Source: Nymphaea colorata
Taxonomy: Eukaryota > Streptophyta > Magnoliopsida > Nymphaeales > Nymphaeaceae
Length of the DNA stretch: 64,000 nucleotides
Direction: 5' to 3'
NCBI RefSeq assembly: GCF_008831285.2
Contig: NC_045149.1
Span: 12,920,629-12,984,628, forward strand
The stretch's first letter is position 1. Every line of letters begins with the position of its first letter. The notes beneath the pieces were generated by a model, which did not search any database, had not been told where the DNA came from, and saw nothing but the letters and a program-made list of their open reading frames with translations. A program made the position numbers and the translations under genes. Shown here piece after piece: positions 32,929-45,857 of this stretch.

Positions 32929-34213
32929 CTATGTCACATAGGTACGGGCATGGACCATTTTCAAAAAATTTGGGTGCGGGGGTACGGCCCGTATATACAC
33001 GCGGACATATATATATATATTCACACATATATATATCAAAAAATTGCAAACATATAATGAACTGCCAAAAAAATACTTGGCTCCTTGCCCGATCCTAAAT
33101 AAAACCAAAACGATAGACAGGAAAAATCAAGTTTTGGTGAATGAAAAAAAAAAAGGGAAAAAAAAACCACAGACCTAATGCAACAATGTTGATAGCATAC
33201 AGACCCTATTCGACTGCTCGCAAGAAAAACACATAACAATAAGCAGGACAGAAGTTTAAACGACTGCTAATGGGTTCCTAAAAAAGCACAAAACCAAGCA
33301 GCACACAAGTTTAAACCACCAACAAAATGAGAAAACCAGACATAAATCTGAGAAATCACAAACAAATGGGAAATCCACAACAAAACCATAGTCTCGAACA
33401 ATCCTCAAACTAAAAACACTAAGTAGAAACACAAATCAAACATTGCTATTAATCAGAAACTAAACTGCAATGGACAAACATGAACGGGAAACCAAACTAC
33501 CTTAAACTAATGCATAAAACTAAAATATATGTACTAGATTTTCATCAGAAACTAAACTGCAACAGACAAACACAAATGGGAAATCAAAGTAGCTCAAAAC
33601 GAATGCATAAAACACAAATACGCATACTGTATTTAGATTAAGAGACAGAGAAAGATAGGGAGCGAGAGAGAACACATTGAATGAGAGGTTTAGAATCCCG
33701 ATAAGGGCGGACAAGTTCACGAAGTTAGAAGAGGTCGAACTGGACGAGAGACTTCGGTGAGCCGGTTCCAGTGGGGAAGGGAGTGTACCAGCCCCACCGT
33801 CGGCCGACCGGCCAAGAGAGAGTTCGGAACCTCAGAGGCTGAAGAGATCGTCTGCCGTCGACGGTCTCCGCCCCTTTCTTCGCCGGTCGCCGTGAGTGGT
33901 CGTCGGTGAGAGAAGAAGAAACGCACAAGATGAAACGAAACGAAAAAGGGTTTTAGGGTATGGATATATTTAATGTTAAAAACGTTAAAATGGTTTAAAA
34001 CGTGAAAATGTAAAAAAATGTTAACATTAAAATCGGACAGAATTGGACTCGGTCAACTTTGACAGAGTCTAGAAAATGTCGAAAATGACCTTAGGTGCGT
34101 TGACCGTACCTGGTACGGTCAACGCAGCACCCCTGCCGCACCCACGGGTGTACCGGTACCGTACCCATACCGTGTGGGTACTCCTCCTTAAGAGGCGTAC
34201 CCGTGTGACATAG
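32929..34213. mobile_element. hAT-2 non-autonomous element (1,285 bp)
   Basis: Ends CTATGTCACATAGGTACG (32929) and, inverted, CTATGTCACACGGGTACG at 34213, with exact 8-bp duplication GTTCTATG (32921-32928, 34214-34221). It lies exactly in the zinc knuckle of element 4 gag. It contains AT microsatellites (33006-33037), AC-rich unique sequence, and a GC-rich block at 33720-33930 whose minus-strand ORFs show no transposase motifs. Many GGTAC/GTACC subterminal units are near the right end. Confidence 0.92.
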
Positions 34214-37200
34214 GTTCTATGTAACTATTGCAAGGAACCAGGGCACATGAAATATAGTTTGGTTCTAAAGAAAAAGAAAGGAGTTTATGTTGTTGGCACT
34301 TCTAGAGATGAAGAAAAGAAAGATGGGAAACTTGTGACGGGACTGCAATTAAAGGAGTCTGCATCGGTTGGAGTCAAGGATCATTAATCCCATGCCAACA
34401 TCATCGAAAGTATTCAAAAACTTCTTTCTCATATTGGCATCCTCTACTTCCTCTATATCCCTGTCAGGAGGTTCTTTTGCAGGTATATCTTGTGTAAACT
34501 CTAGTTGCCTTGTCATATGACAGAAAATGAGGCTATCTTAACAGATTGTCATTCTTGTTCTGGATTCTAAACTGCAAATGGCTCTTCAATGTCTGTGACC
34601 AAATCTGGTACTATTATTCTCAATTCCTATCCTGCAAGTAAGTAACATATTGATGAGGTTTATCATGTCCCGCCTCGTACTATAAATTTCATTTCTGTTG
34701 GTCAAATTGCAAATTGTTCTGTTGTCTTTTCTCCTATGGATTGTGTTGTGCAGGATCTGCTGTTAGGGAGGAGGATTGGAATTTGCCATAAAAAAGGAGA
34801 TTTATATTACCTCGACTAGCTAGACATGAGCTACATAAGGAGAGAAAAGTGTGGAGCCTATGTGTTAGTGAATGATGAATCCATGTTGTGGCACCAGAAA
34901 TTGGGACATGTTTCGTCTTCTAGATTAAAGACATTTTGAAACTTCTTGATGAATCTAAGGTTGTAGTATTTGATGATGTAAAAAATTGTGAAAGTCGTAG
35001 AATAGCAAAGATCCATGCCTTACCTTTTTGTCATAGGGAGATTGAATTAGAAAGGCCATTTGATATAGTTTATTTAGATGTTTGGAGTCCATCCCATACT
35101 TTGTCATGGAAGGGGGCGGGGGTCAGCCTATTTTGTAACTTTTATAGATGATTGTGCTTGATTTACCTGGATATACTTTATGAGAAATAGAAATGAACTT
35201 TTTGATATATTTGAGAGATTTTATGTTATTGTTGAAACTCAATTTTCAACAAAAATCAAAATTCTGCGTTTTGATTCAGGGGGAGAATATATTAGTCAAA
35301 TGTTCAAAGACAGGTTACAATGAAAGGCATACTACACCATAAATCATGTTCTTACAATCCTGAACAAAACAAAGTGGTTGAAAGGTAAAACAGACACATA
35401 CTTGAAACCACGAGGTCTCTTCTTTTTGCTACCAATGTTTCAAAGGTATCTTGGTCAGATGCAATATGCATGGATGTATATCAATAAATAATATGCCATC
35501 TGATGTTTTGAGTAAAATGACCCCCTATGAAAAGTTATATGGGTTGAAACCAAACTACAACATGATCAAGGTGTTTGGATGTACTTGTTTTGTACTTATA
35601 CCAAAACAATTGAGAGATGAACTTTCACCTAGAGCTGTGAAATGTTGTTATTTGGGCATCTCAGAAGACAAGAAAGGATACAAGTGTTATGATCCAATTG
35701 GAAAAGGAATGTGGACCATACTCTGTTCAGACAGAAGAAAATGCAAGGGACAGTTGTATGGATTTCTTTCTTAATGACAGATCCATTCAAAAAAATTAGT
35801 GCAGTGAAGGAAAGCCGCTTGAAAGTAGAGAAGAAAATAATTTTTCCAATACTGTGAAAGAAAAGGATACAAGTCAAATGTATTAAAGGAAGGAAAAAGG
35901 AGTTATCCATGTACCATTCTAGAACAGTCGGAGTCATTGGAAGGTGAACTAGAAGTGGCCAATTCTGATATGATTCCTTCTGCAGATCCAAAATATACAA
36001 CTCAGGGAGACAATTCCTCTCCATCTGTGCCTATCACAGCCTCCTTACGAACTTAGGTATGCCATAGTTCCAAAGTCTCGATTCCTCTTTCTTGTTTTGT
36101 TTCTTACAACTCTTTTTCTTCTAAACATTGTGCCTGTCTTACTTTAGTTCACTCTTATGATGAGCCCAAGACCTATGAGGAAGCTGCATCTAAGGAGGAA
36201 TGGCAGCTTGCTATGAGTGAGGAACCGAATGCTCTAAAAAGAATGAAGGCATGAGTCTTGGTGAAATTTCCTCAAGGAAAAAATGTTGTGGGCTGTAAGT
36301 GGGTTTTTAAGATCAAGACCAAAACAGATGGATCAATAGAACATTATCAGGCCAGATTGGTTGCAAAAGGATATAATCGACAATTTGGAATAGATTACTA
36401 AGAGATTTTTGCACCAGTTGCCCATATGACCACTATTAGGACTCTTCTTGCGGTTGCCTCTGGAAAACATTGGAATCTCTGGCAACTTGATGTGAAAAAT
36501 GCCTTTTCGAATGGAGATTTAAAAGAAGTAGTCTATGTTCAGCTTCCACAAGGGGGTTTCTTATCCAAAAGGCAAGGTGTGCAAAGAATACTATATGGGC
36601 TGAAACAAGCACCAAAAGCATGGTTTGAAAAGTTTAGCACAGCAGTTAAAGAAATTTGAGTTAACCAAAGCTATCATGATCCGGCACTATTTGTATGCAC
36701 TACAGAGAAAGGAGAATGCTTATTGCTTTTGTATGTTGATTATATGATCATCACCAGGAACAATCTTGATGTTATTGAAGAAACAAAAAGAAAACTGACA
36801 AAATGTTTGAAATGAAGGACCTTGGGTTTTTGAAGTATTTCCTGGGTTTGGAAGTGGCATACTCAAAAGAAGGTCTTTTCCACTCTCAGCACAAGTATGG
36901 AACTGAATTTTTTACTAAAGGTAGATTATGTGATGACAAGAAAAAGGTAAGGACTCCTATGGAAGCAAATGCTAAATTGAGGCCTCTTGAAGGAAAAGAA
37001 TTAGAAGATCCTATGATTTATAGACAACTTGTTGGAAGCTTGATTTACCTTATTATCTCCAAACCAGACATAACTCATGCAGTTCATGTGGTAATTCAAT
37101 TTACGAATGCACCTAGATCAACACATCTTGCAACTGCATTAAGAATTGTTAGATATGTGTGAGATACAATAGATTATGGCATGTTTTTCTAGTTACACAT

Positions 37201-37745
37201 TTATGAGGAGATACAATAGATTATGGCATGTTTTTCTAGTTACACATTTATGAGGAACTTGTTGCTTATTGTGACGCTGATTTTGGAGGATTCACTCGAG
37301 ATTGACTCTCTACAATTAGATTTTGCATCTTCTTTGGCAAGTCTATGGTTTCTTGGAAAAGTAAGAAGCAACAAAAGGTAGCATTGTCTACAATTGAAGC
37401 TAAATATAGAGCTATGGCTCAAGCTACAGCTGAAATAATCTGGATAAGGTGGCTTCTAGAAGAAGTTGGAATTCCAGTCCACAACTGAACGAGATTGATT
37501 TGTGATAATATGAGTACAATTCACGTTGCTAAAAATTCAGAATTTCATGAAAGAACAAAACATATTGAGATTGATTGTCATTTTACAAGGAGGGCATATG
37601 AAGAAGGATTAATATCTCTTGAACATGTAAAGACTGAAGAGTGAAGACCAAGTTGTTGACATATTTACAAAAAGCTTGCCACCTTCCAAATTCAGAATAC
37701 TTGTTGACAAACTTGGAATGGTATCTCTTAATCTTGCCAAGTTTG
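34214..37745 (+). pseudogene. Copia element 4 gag end and pol, decayed
   Basis: Zinc knuckle CNYCKEPGHMKYS, with Cys 4 replaced by Ser, follows the target site. Then protease-region motifs (VYHVPPRTINFISVGQIA), pre-integrase (DLLLGRRIGICHKKGDLYYL) and integrase (YLDVWSPSH; FDSGGEY; SPRAVKCCYLGISEDKKGYKCYDP). Reverse transcriptase has GCKWVFKIKTKTDGS, LDVKNAFSNGDLKEV, YGLKQAPKAWFEKF and YVDYMIIT, where the catalytic YVDD is YVDY. RNase H is read in pieces. Stops are frequent; not functional. Confidence 0.83.
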
Positions 37746-37753
37746 AGGGGGAG

Positions 37754-38026
37754 TGTTAAAGTATATGGTTTCTTTAGTCCCTTAAGTTGGTCAAAGCCCT
37801 TGTGTGTCCAACTTGTGTTTTAAGGTCTAATTGTTATAACATGGATAAGTAAAGGACATGATAGTCTTTTACTATACTTCTAACAGCCTTAAACTAGGGC
37901 ATTAGGCCCTTTAGTGAGTTACGATAGTTTCTCTAAAGGAGCAGCCAATGGGAGGCTGCAGCTGTGTTTCTGAAGCTGCTTGAAGATGATGAAACTGCAA
38001 ATAAGGTTAGTACAGCTTTGTTAACA
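37754..38026 (+). repeat. 3' LTR of copia element 4
   Basis: After TTTGAGGGGGAG the LTR starts TGTTAAAGTATATGG and, with inverted terminal TGTTAA/TTAACA, ends at 38026 (GCTTTGTTAACA), 273 bp. The right border is inferred from the terminal inverted repeat only. Confidence 0.7.
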
Positions 38027-38713
38027 TGTTTTGGGTTGGTCGTTTGGATACTATTCGACATGTGGGAAGTTCACTTTGCTTGAATAAAAAGTAATTCTTT
38101 ACATCAAAATATCTCCTTGTTGTTGCCCTCTTATGCGTAACGAATTAAATTTGAAAGTGATTGATGGTTCTTATTTTGGTATTTCTTCATGCAACATGAC
38201 ATCTTGATAAGTCAAAATTTCCATTCTAGTATGGCTAAGATACTTGCAATTCTTTCGCGGGAAACATATTTGAAAGCAAGGTTTTGCCTCTCCATGAGGT
38301 ACAAAGTTGGTAAATATGTTTGCTTTCCTCCAAGTGGAAAGGATCTGTAAGTTGAGTTTTGAGAAACACTTAGTTTCTCTGGTCTTCTGATACCTTCGAT
38401 CCTTACTAGAAAATTTGAAAAATGTTCTGTTTGATTTCCATTAGTAATTTCAAATTTGTGTTTTTTATCCATTAGTGCAATTACCTTCATGTGTTGAAGA
38501 AGGCAAAAGCTGGTTTGGAGGGATCTTTTCCTCCTGTATTTGTCTTTATTATCTTTAACCTCTTTCTGTTTTTCTGTTCAATGTTGTTGGCGGACCCTCG
38601 TGGTTCTGTTCATCTGCACCCACTGATTATCTGTGCACTGAATGGACACCTGTCATCTTTATGACCTTTCTGTGGTTTTTTTTTTCTGGTTATTTACCCA
38701 ATAAGTTTGCCAG
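38027..38713 (+). other. Last part of the 8.2-kb host intron
   Basis: No element recognised. It ends in a long pyrimidine tract (38675-38690) and GCCAG acceptor at 38709-38713. Confidence 0.55.
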
Positions 38714-38984
38714 GGCATTGGAGCATGCAGATGATGTTTGTTATTCTACCAAACTTACTCCCACACTGCTACATGTTCGGTTGAAGGGGAGGCGAAGACC
38801 TAGAAAAGCTCGATCGACTTTGCAATTGAGATTGGCATTGAAGACTGATTCTAGTGAAATAGGGGCATCGACTTCATGTAGTGAACTGGATAAGCAGTGG
38901 AGGAAAAATCGCAAGCTTTGTAGAAGAACAGCTAGGCGACGAATAAAATTTGAAACTCTCTCTTTGTTTGTGCATATGCAATAA
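38714..38984 (+). CDS. Last coding exon of KDM5/JMJ17-like gene
   Basis: The exon accepts the phase-2 donor at 30481 (AG + G gives Arg) and stays open for 90 codons to TAA at 38982-38984. It is basic: HVRLKGRRRPRKARSTLQLR, then DKQWRKNRKLCRRTARRR and a terminal ETLSLFVHMQ. Plant JMJ17 proteins end in a similar W(W/R)RNRKxxRRxAxKRxxxExLSPFFH motif, which supports both the family and the C-terminus. The basic tail may be a nuclear or DNA-binding region (inference). Confidence 0.82.
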
Positions 38985-40652
38985 AACTATGAATCAGATT
39001 CTTTCTACCAATTTATCTTTAGCAAGATCTGCAGGAGAAACATGTTTGCCAATGATGTGCAGATTGGGACAAAAAATAAATCCAATGTAGGTCAAGCATC
39101 CCTTCACTGAAGCCAATTCTGGTGCATTTTTCCTGTTGGACGTACGACAGCAATTGTCACCCTTCACTAGCGGCAACACATGGAGAGGATGAAAGCAGGT
39201 TATCCATTGGCATGATCTTCTATGCCTCTCATAGTCTGAAAGCTGAGTCGTATGGATTCGTTAAGGAGGTCACAGACTCATATTGCACGAGTATTGGGCT
39301 CTGGTGTGGCCGTGTATACTGTATACAGCTGCAAGTCATCAATGGCCAGCGAAGTCAAGTGCATTCAACTGCACCCACCATTATTTCTCTACATTGGTCT
39401 CTACCGGGCACAACTTTAGTGTCTTGGCAAAGAGATGATAAACACTTCAATTCATTTGCTTCTGCTCATAAACGATCCGCAATCTCAAGTCTATGGTATT
39501 GCATCATTTTCAAATTTTCTTTTGTTTACTCAGACCTTTTGTGACCCGTTTCTCATTTGTACCATGATTGTGTTCATAATGGGGTTAATTGAATTATATG
39601 TAATGCGCATGAAATGATACTGTACTCTCTTTTCTTTTGTAGAAGACAAATTACCTTCTGCTAAAAAAGTGATTAGCGAGCATGGTTGGTACAATTTTGA
39701 GAGCACTATTTTGTTTTCTTTTATAGGGTTAGGATTCTCAAGTTCAAACTTCGGATATTCGTAAGCATGTCCTTAAAAAAACTAGCCTCACTGGCAAATG
39801 CAAAAATAAAAATTGAAATTTTCATTACTAGATCTACCTTTGACCCACAATTTCAATAAAAATATTTTTTTAATGATTTTCTTAGTAAGCGCTATGGTTT
39901 CTATAGAGACTGTCAAACTGAATGTCCAAGTGAATTTCTGTTAACTTGACGAACAGGAAATATTCGCTGCAAATTTTTTCACTATTAGCTTCTAGTACAA
40001 AATGACATTTTTATCCTTTCATATGGCATTAAAAATTTATAAGAGTGAAAGAGTAAGGAATAAAATCTAGTGGATGACAACATTGAGAAAAAGTTGTATC
40101 TAACACTTTTTCTCCTCAGCTTACTGAGAATACTTTCTTTGACAATTCAAATAAAGTGTCGTTTTATCAAGCACATGAAAAAATGTGGCTTCCTTTTCAA
40201 GAAAAAAGTAACCCCACGACGCCGTGCATCAGTGAAGCAAAGAATGTTAATGTCCTTATCAAATTTTCTTGTTTTTTTTTTTTAATACAGCTTTGAATAT
40301 TATCCATTTATATGGTTAAATGATTATGTGTGTGTGTGTGAAAATTGAAATTAGCCTAACCTGCTAAAAACTGTCACAAAATGTGTCTTTCATCATTGTA
40401 AATCATTGCCAACCAAGTCGTCGTTTAAAATGTATTTTTTTGCAATGGTTTCTAACAACACAAAAGAACAAAAATGACTATTCAGAAGTAGAGGCAGCTG
40501 GTTGATTTCAATATATATATATATATATTGATTTGGAAATTTCCCCATTTGGGTTTGGATGGAGAAATTCTTTGACACTCAGCACACTGCCCCGAATAAT
40601 GCATTGGGTGTGTCATAATTGGTTGGAATTGAAGATGGTCAGAAGATTTCAG

Positions 40653-40720
<68 letters not shown>

Positions 40721-41390
40721 AGAGAGAGGTGACTGGCTATGTAGAGTCACTCAACTCACTCATGAGAATCATCTGATTTGTCATAATAGACGGATGAGAA
40801 AAAAAAAAGTTTGAACTAATAATATTAAATGATAAAAATGGTTATTACATATATATTTGTCTTTTAACCATTCATCATAATAGATCAAATATGCCTTATG
40901 GGTGAGTTGGGTGACCATTCAATTATATATATATATATATATATATATATGGAGAGAGAGAGAGCTAATATTATCCGTCCATGCAGATCTCTCACATATG
41001 CATCCCAATGATCCAAATGGACAGATGATTGGTGACGGGAAGTTTCGGGATTCGACAATGTAATCGAAATCAACAAGCAACAAATTGGTTTGTACCTTAA
41101 AAGTCGTTACTGCCCCACTGTCTTTCGAATCGGCTTATACTTTAAAAGCCTCTACTGCCCACAGTCTTTAATGTGCCAGCAATGATACCAAATCAGCTGA
41201 TGAACCAGCTCAAAGCTTGAAAGACGAAACTGTCTCACTGTCTTGAATGCACAGAAAAATGATAGAGAATATTGTGCTTTAGGAAAATTTTGAAACTCTC
41301 CTCCATTCATATATGGCGGGTTTACCCAACATTGGTCTTCTTTCATACCGTTCAAGCATATTATCGTTTTAGCTGAGAGACAGCAAATGC
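38985..41390 (+). other. 3' untranslated/downstream region with AT microsatellites
   Basis: No second gene recognised. A 140-codon open reading at 39122-39544 looks like chance in 3' UTR sequence. (AT)n tracts lie at 40510-40529, 40657-40718 and 40924-40950, the last followed by (GA)n. The poly(A) site is not determined. Confidence 0.45.
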
Positions 41391-41786
41391 ATGCACGATC
41401 CCATTGACCTAAGAAGAGCACAGACACCTCCTGAAGCCCTGAAGATCTGTTTGATCATCATCGTCGCCATTGGACTAATGCTTAAAGTTTATCACCACAA
41501 GAAACATCTGCTTCCCTTGCCTAAATCATTGCACGTAGTCGCTCAAACCCTACGATACTTGGACGATGAGTGCATTTGGGTGCTATTCGCAGATTGGGTA
41601 TTGTCTTGTCCAGCGACTCATGCACCATTTGCAAACTATATCTCCCAGGCAACACAAGTATTCAACATTACGGGTTTTCAATGGAGTTTTAGGCGATTGC
41701 ATGGAATACGTGACACTGTCGCCCATGACGCACAACATCGCACACATTGTTGTATATGGAATCGTGTATATTATTTGATACGATAA
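41391..41786 (+). CDS. Unrecognised small ORF with one membrane-like segment
   Basis: 131 codons from ATG 41391. Residues about 17-36 (ALKICLIIIVAIGLMLKVYH) form a plausible transmembrane helix, and the first 65 codons have balanced composition. After about 41570 a second frame (VFNGVLGDCMEYVTLSP then MTHNIAHIVVYGIV) looks equally protein-like, so there may be a frameshift or intron. No family recognised. Could be chance. Confidence 0.25.
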   Translation: MHDPIDLRRAQTPPEALKICLIIIVAIGLMLKVYHHKKHLLPLPKSLHVVAQTLRYLDDECIWVLFADWVLSCPATHAPFANYISQATQVFNITGFQWSFRRLHGIRDTVAHDAQHRTHCCIWNRVYYLIR

Positions 41787-43015
41787 TTTCTGTTTTCTGT
41801 TCAAAGTTTACTCCCAACTGCTCTTTCGAACAAGAGGAATGCACGCACCTACGCTCTAGTCAAGGATGATGCCTATCTGGGCGCTTGGTGGAAAATATAG
41901 AGCTCTAGCAAGTCTCAAAAGTTATTGAATGAAAAAAATGTTGTCATGGAGGATGTGGATGCACTATTGTTGTAGAATGTGTGCGTCAGCCTAACTGAGA
42001 TGCAAAGACATGTTTTTGGGCCCCACCTATGCATGATTCTAATATCGAATCTTGAAACCTCTAATGCCATGCGGTAACATCAAAAGCATTGCATGAAATT
42101 GTCATGCATGTCGATGCACACAACTCACTCTCATATTTGCTGCTGTTAGACCCTCGGCTCAGTACAAAGTTGACATCAATTAGAGACAAGGGAAGCCTGG
42201 TGAGAGCATGGGGTGATTTTCACTGTATTTGTTGACTTTTTGTTGATATTTCAGGTTGCTTTTGATGGCAGAGACAAGGAGAATCAAGTGGATGGCAAAA
42301 TTATCCTCGGTAGTTCCAATAGGAAGTAAGCTAGGAGGTAGAGTCCCTTCCTTTACTACAAGTAGACATATACATACAAGAAACAAAAAGGGGATATAAT
42401 GCACTATATAAAAGACAAGTTGTTAACCATAGCAACTCAAACTATGGTACAAGAAGCCCACTAATGAAACCATTTCACATCAGCAAAAGACAAAGGCCTC
42501 CTGTCCGTTCCTGCTCAAATTAGCCAGCGTCATCCCACTGTCTAGTTTGCCATTTGCATTCACTAAATAACCCTGGAGTTGGTTTAGCAATAATCACCAC
42601 CAATATGCTGATGTTGTCTGCATTACCCCACCACTGCACGTATAGGTTTCTTTCTTCTTGAATAGTGCTTGAATGTCTTCTCTTCCAGTTGACATTGTTT
42701 GTGATGCCCCCTTTCCCCCTTGCAGGTACTAAACTTCCTCCAGCCACTGGTTTAAAAGGTACACTTTTCTTGCATGTTGCCTTCCACCTGGCCCAATCAC
42801 TCCCCATCTTACATTCTCCTCACTTTCATCATACAAACAGCCATAGAGAGGTCTTCCTTTGTAATCTCCCCAAATTTTTCAAAAATGTTACCCTCTTTTA
42901 CCAAAACACAAAACCCAATTTATTGGATCCAAATTATATCCAAAACCCAAGTTTAAATCCAAATCAAGCATTTCAAACCCAAAATTCGAATCGAGTTCGA
43001 AACGACAAAATTTGA
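41787..43015. other. Unassigned intergenic stretch
   Basis: A minus-strand reading at 42807-42520 (WARWKATCKKSVPFKPVAGG) is open but matches nothing I know. No terminal repeats or RNA genes seen. Confidence 0.3.
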
Positions 43016-45857
43016 GTGTCGCGCATGCACAGTCCCTCCTTTTGTTTTAAGGTATCATTCTCATGTCAAAACACGTTTTTAAGCATGCTAGAATGAATCG
43101 ACAACCGACTGAACCAAAATAGGATTTGGAGCAAGTTCAGAGCCGCTCAAAATGAAGTCAACCACCCATTTGTAACAAGAAATCTTTTTTTTTAAAGGAA
43201 ATGATAATAATAATAATAGTTCTATTATTTTACAAACAACTCTTTATTAAGATTAATTTTAAAAAAAAAGTATGTTTTTGCGCTCCCACAACGCGCGATA
43301 GCACGACCGTGCATGCATTGCCGAAACCCCATTTTTTTCATCAAAAATTGACCTTTAGAGGGCCATTTTGAGTATTTTAAGTGGGCATTAGCCCTACCTA
43401 CACATCAAAAATGAATTTTCAGGCCTAATAGCAAATCATACTTAGGTAAAACCTATTTCTTTTTAGAAAAATTGAAAATAATTCAAAATTATTTGAAATT
43501 CGTATGAAAATGTTATGAAATTAAAAAAAAATTGAATTTTGAGTTTTGACTCCAAAACTCTTTATAAAAACCTTCATTATCTTCCCTCTTAGGCATGAGC
43601 TAGCCCTTGGAGTAGCTCTAGTGCGTTCTTACTTGAGGACTTTGAGTTTTTAGCTCTCTTCCTTCATTTCCTTCTTCTTTCATTTTCATTCTTCTTCTTC
43701 TCTAACTTTGGTAGCAAGCTTCATCAAGTTATAACTCTTCAAGGGATCACAAAAGATCTCTTGGGGGCCTCCTCTTCATCATCTTAGAGGCTTATTCAAG
43801 ATGAATCTAGGATCACTCGAAGCAAAGGTGATTATTTTTCCTTAAAATCATTCTCATTAGAGGTATGTAATCAACATCCCACTCTATTCTTTTTATTGTT
43901 TCTTTCTTTCTTCATCTCTCCATTGTTATATGAGATAGCTCTCAAATATCTACTTCAGAGTCAAGAAGCTATGTTCGGGTACACCGGGAAGCATGAAAAG
44001 GTGAAGTATTATTTCATTTTAAGATTGAATCATACTATCTCTTTTCTTCAATATAGCCTTGCCTTGGTTTTCTTATTTTCTCTCTTCTTCATCTTCCCAT
44101 GGTCATATGAGATAGCTCTTAATCTCTATTTTAGAGTCAATAAGTTATGCTCGAGTACACCGGAAGCATGAAAAAATGAGATAATATTCATTTTATAATT
44201 GAATCATGTTCTCTCTCTCTTTTCTTGAATATTGCTTTGATGTTATCCATGCATAGTTGTTTGATTTTCCATTTATATGTGAATGCACGGCAAGAATGAG
44301 AGTGCGGTTTGAGATTTTCTCCTTATTCTTATGCTAATTTTTTAGGTTGAGACTTGTCCAACCTTGAAAAAACTCTCATAAATATGTACATGTTAATATG
44401 CATTTTCACGTCATTTTGCATTAGTTTCCTTTCTAATAATCTGATTATGAACCCCAATGAGCACCTTATCATGTAGTTCAATTTTCTTCCATATCCAACG
44501 GTGGAAGAAACATTTTCCCTTGTAACAAACGAAGTAACTATGTTTTATGTTCATATATAAAAAATATTTGAAATCATGTTTTCCAAAATATTTTCGAAAT
44601 AACCCTTTTTAATGTGGCTTTGGAGACTTAGCTTACGCTCTTGCAGTAGTCCAAGCTCCCCTCCGACCTACATGAAACTTTAAGTCGGTTATTTTAAGTC
44701 ATTTCTTGATTTCTAATCTCATGAAGACACATATGTATATACATGTTGTATACATATATGTGCACATGATGATTCTCTTCATCCTTCTCTTCATATGTTC
44801 TCACATTCTATTTTACAAATTTTCATATACACATGAATGTGTATATACATGTGTTATATTTTCTCTCTCTTAAATCTTTTATTTATCTTTTCAAATTAAA
44901 CATCTTTCCTTACAAATTTTCTTATACATACACATATATATGTGTGTGTGCGTGTATATATATATCTTTTCCTCTAAAATCTCTTTTTTCAAATCAATAC
45001 CCTTTTTCTTTTAAAATTTCATATGTGTATGTATGATGGAATGTACACGTATATACATATCTCTTTCTATGTCTTTCCCTCTCTCTTTCTTTTTATGAAA
45101 GTATTTCACCTTTTCATTCCTTTTGACATTTTCCTCTGATGATCGTTTTATCTACTGACTTCACTAAGATTAAAAATCAAGTAATGACCCAATATTGGAT
45201 TCATATTTTATGGCCTATAACTCCAATCTATTTTCAAAAATTTTCCCTTCTTATATACGATAATTATGAAAACATTAGATGAATGTTATGGTAGGAATGC
45301 TTTTAGATGAATGTTATGGTAAGAATGAATGATTTTCCTTTCTAATCATATAGGATCAATGCATTCATGCATTCACATTTACTTAATATCACTTATGATC
45401 ACAAACACTTATCCAAAGAACTTAAGCAAGATGAGATGGAGCTCTAACTATGTAGTAACCGAATTAGTGCAAAATCTCAAACCTACTTAAAGTCTTAAGA
45501 GAACACCAAAATGTTTTCCAAAAGCGATCTTCAAATGATATTTTCTCATTCACGATTTTTCAAATCACAATATTTTCCATTCTCAAATGATTCTTCAAGA
45601 ACTTTATTTTCAAAAGTTTGAAACATCAAACTTTCAATATTTTTCTACACTGCATATAGAATGGAAGAGATGTTTAAGTCAAAATGAAATACATCAATAA
45701 TAAACATAGCCATTGGATTGATTACCTCCGGTAAAGGCACCGAGAACGGTCGATCCTTGTACCGACGGGTGAGTCCCTTTCTCTCTTATTTTCAAAACAA
45801 AACTCATTTTTGTAGGGCACTCCAAAAACCAAATACCAAAAATTTTGGAGATGTGAA
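43016..45857 (+). repeat. Long 5' LTR of Tat/Ogre-like Ty3/gypsy element
   Basis: 44077-45857 is repeated at 54924-56828 in the same orientation with small differences, and gag-protease and an extra ORF lie between, so the pair is read as LTRs. The left limit near 43016 is a guess. The part 43016-44076 has no counterpart on the right. It contains a TATA box (43563). A segment of about 180 bp occurs twice within it (about 43890-44030 and 44077-44215: ATATGAGATAGCTCT, TTTAGAGTCAA, GTACACCGG, GAATCAT). Confidence 0.65.
43563..43570 (+). promoter_or_regulatory. Putative LTR TATA box
   Basis: TATAAAAA followed about 30 bp downstream by CTCTTAGGCATGAGC, a layout usual for a U3/R transcription start. 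Position supports the LTR reading; activity unknown. Confidence 0.4.

Noticed and set aside
31893-38026. 5-bp target duplication for copia element 4
   Set aside because: Flanks TGTGG and TGTTT do not match well, and the 5' LTR is rearranged.
39122-39544. 140-codon ORF after the KDM5-like stop codon
   Set aside because: No domain, unusual composition and position within the probable 3' UTR; likely chance.
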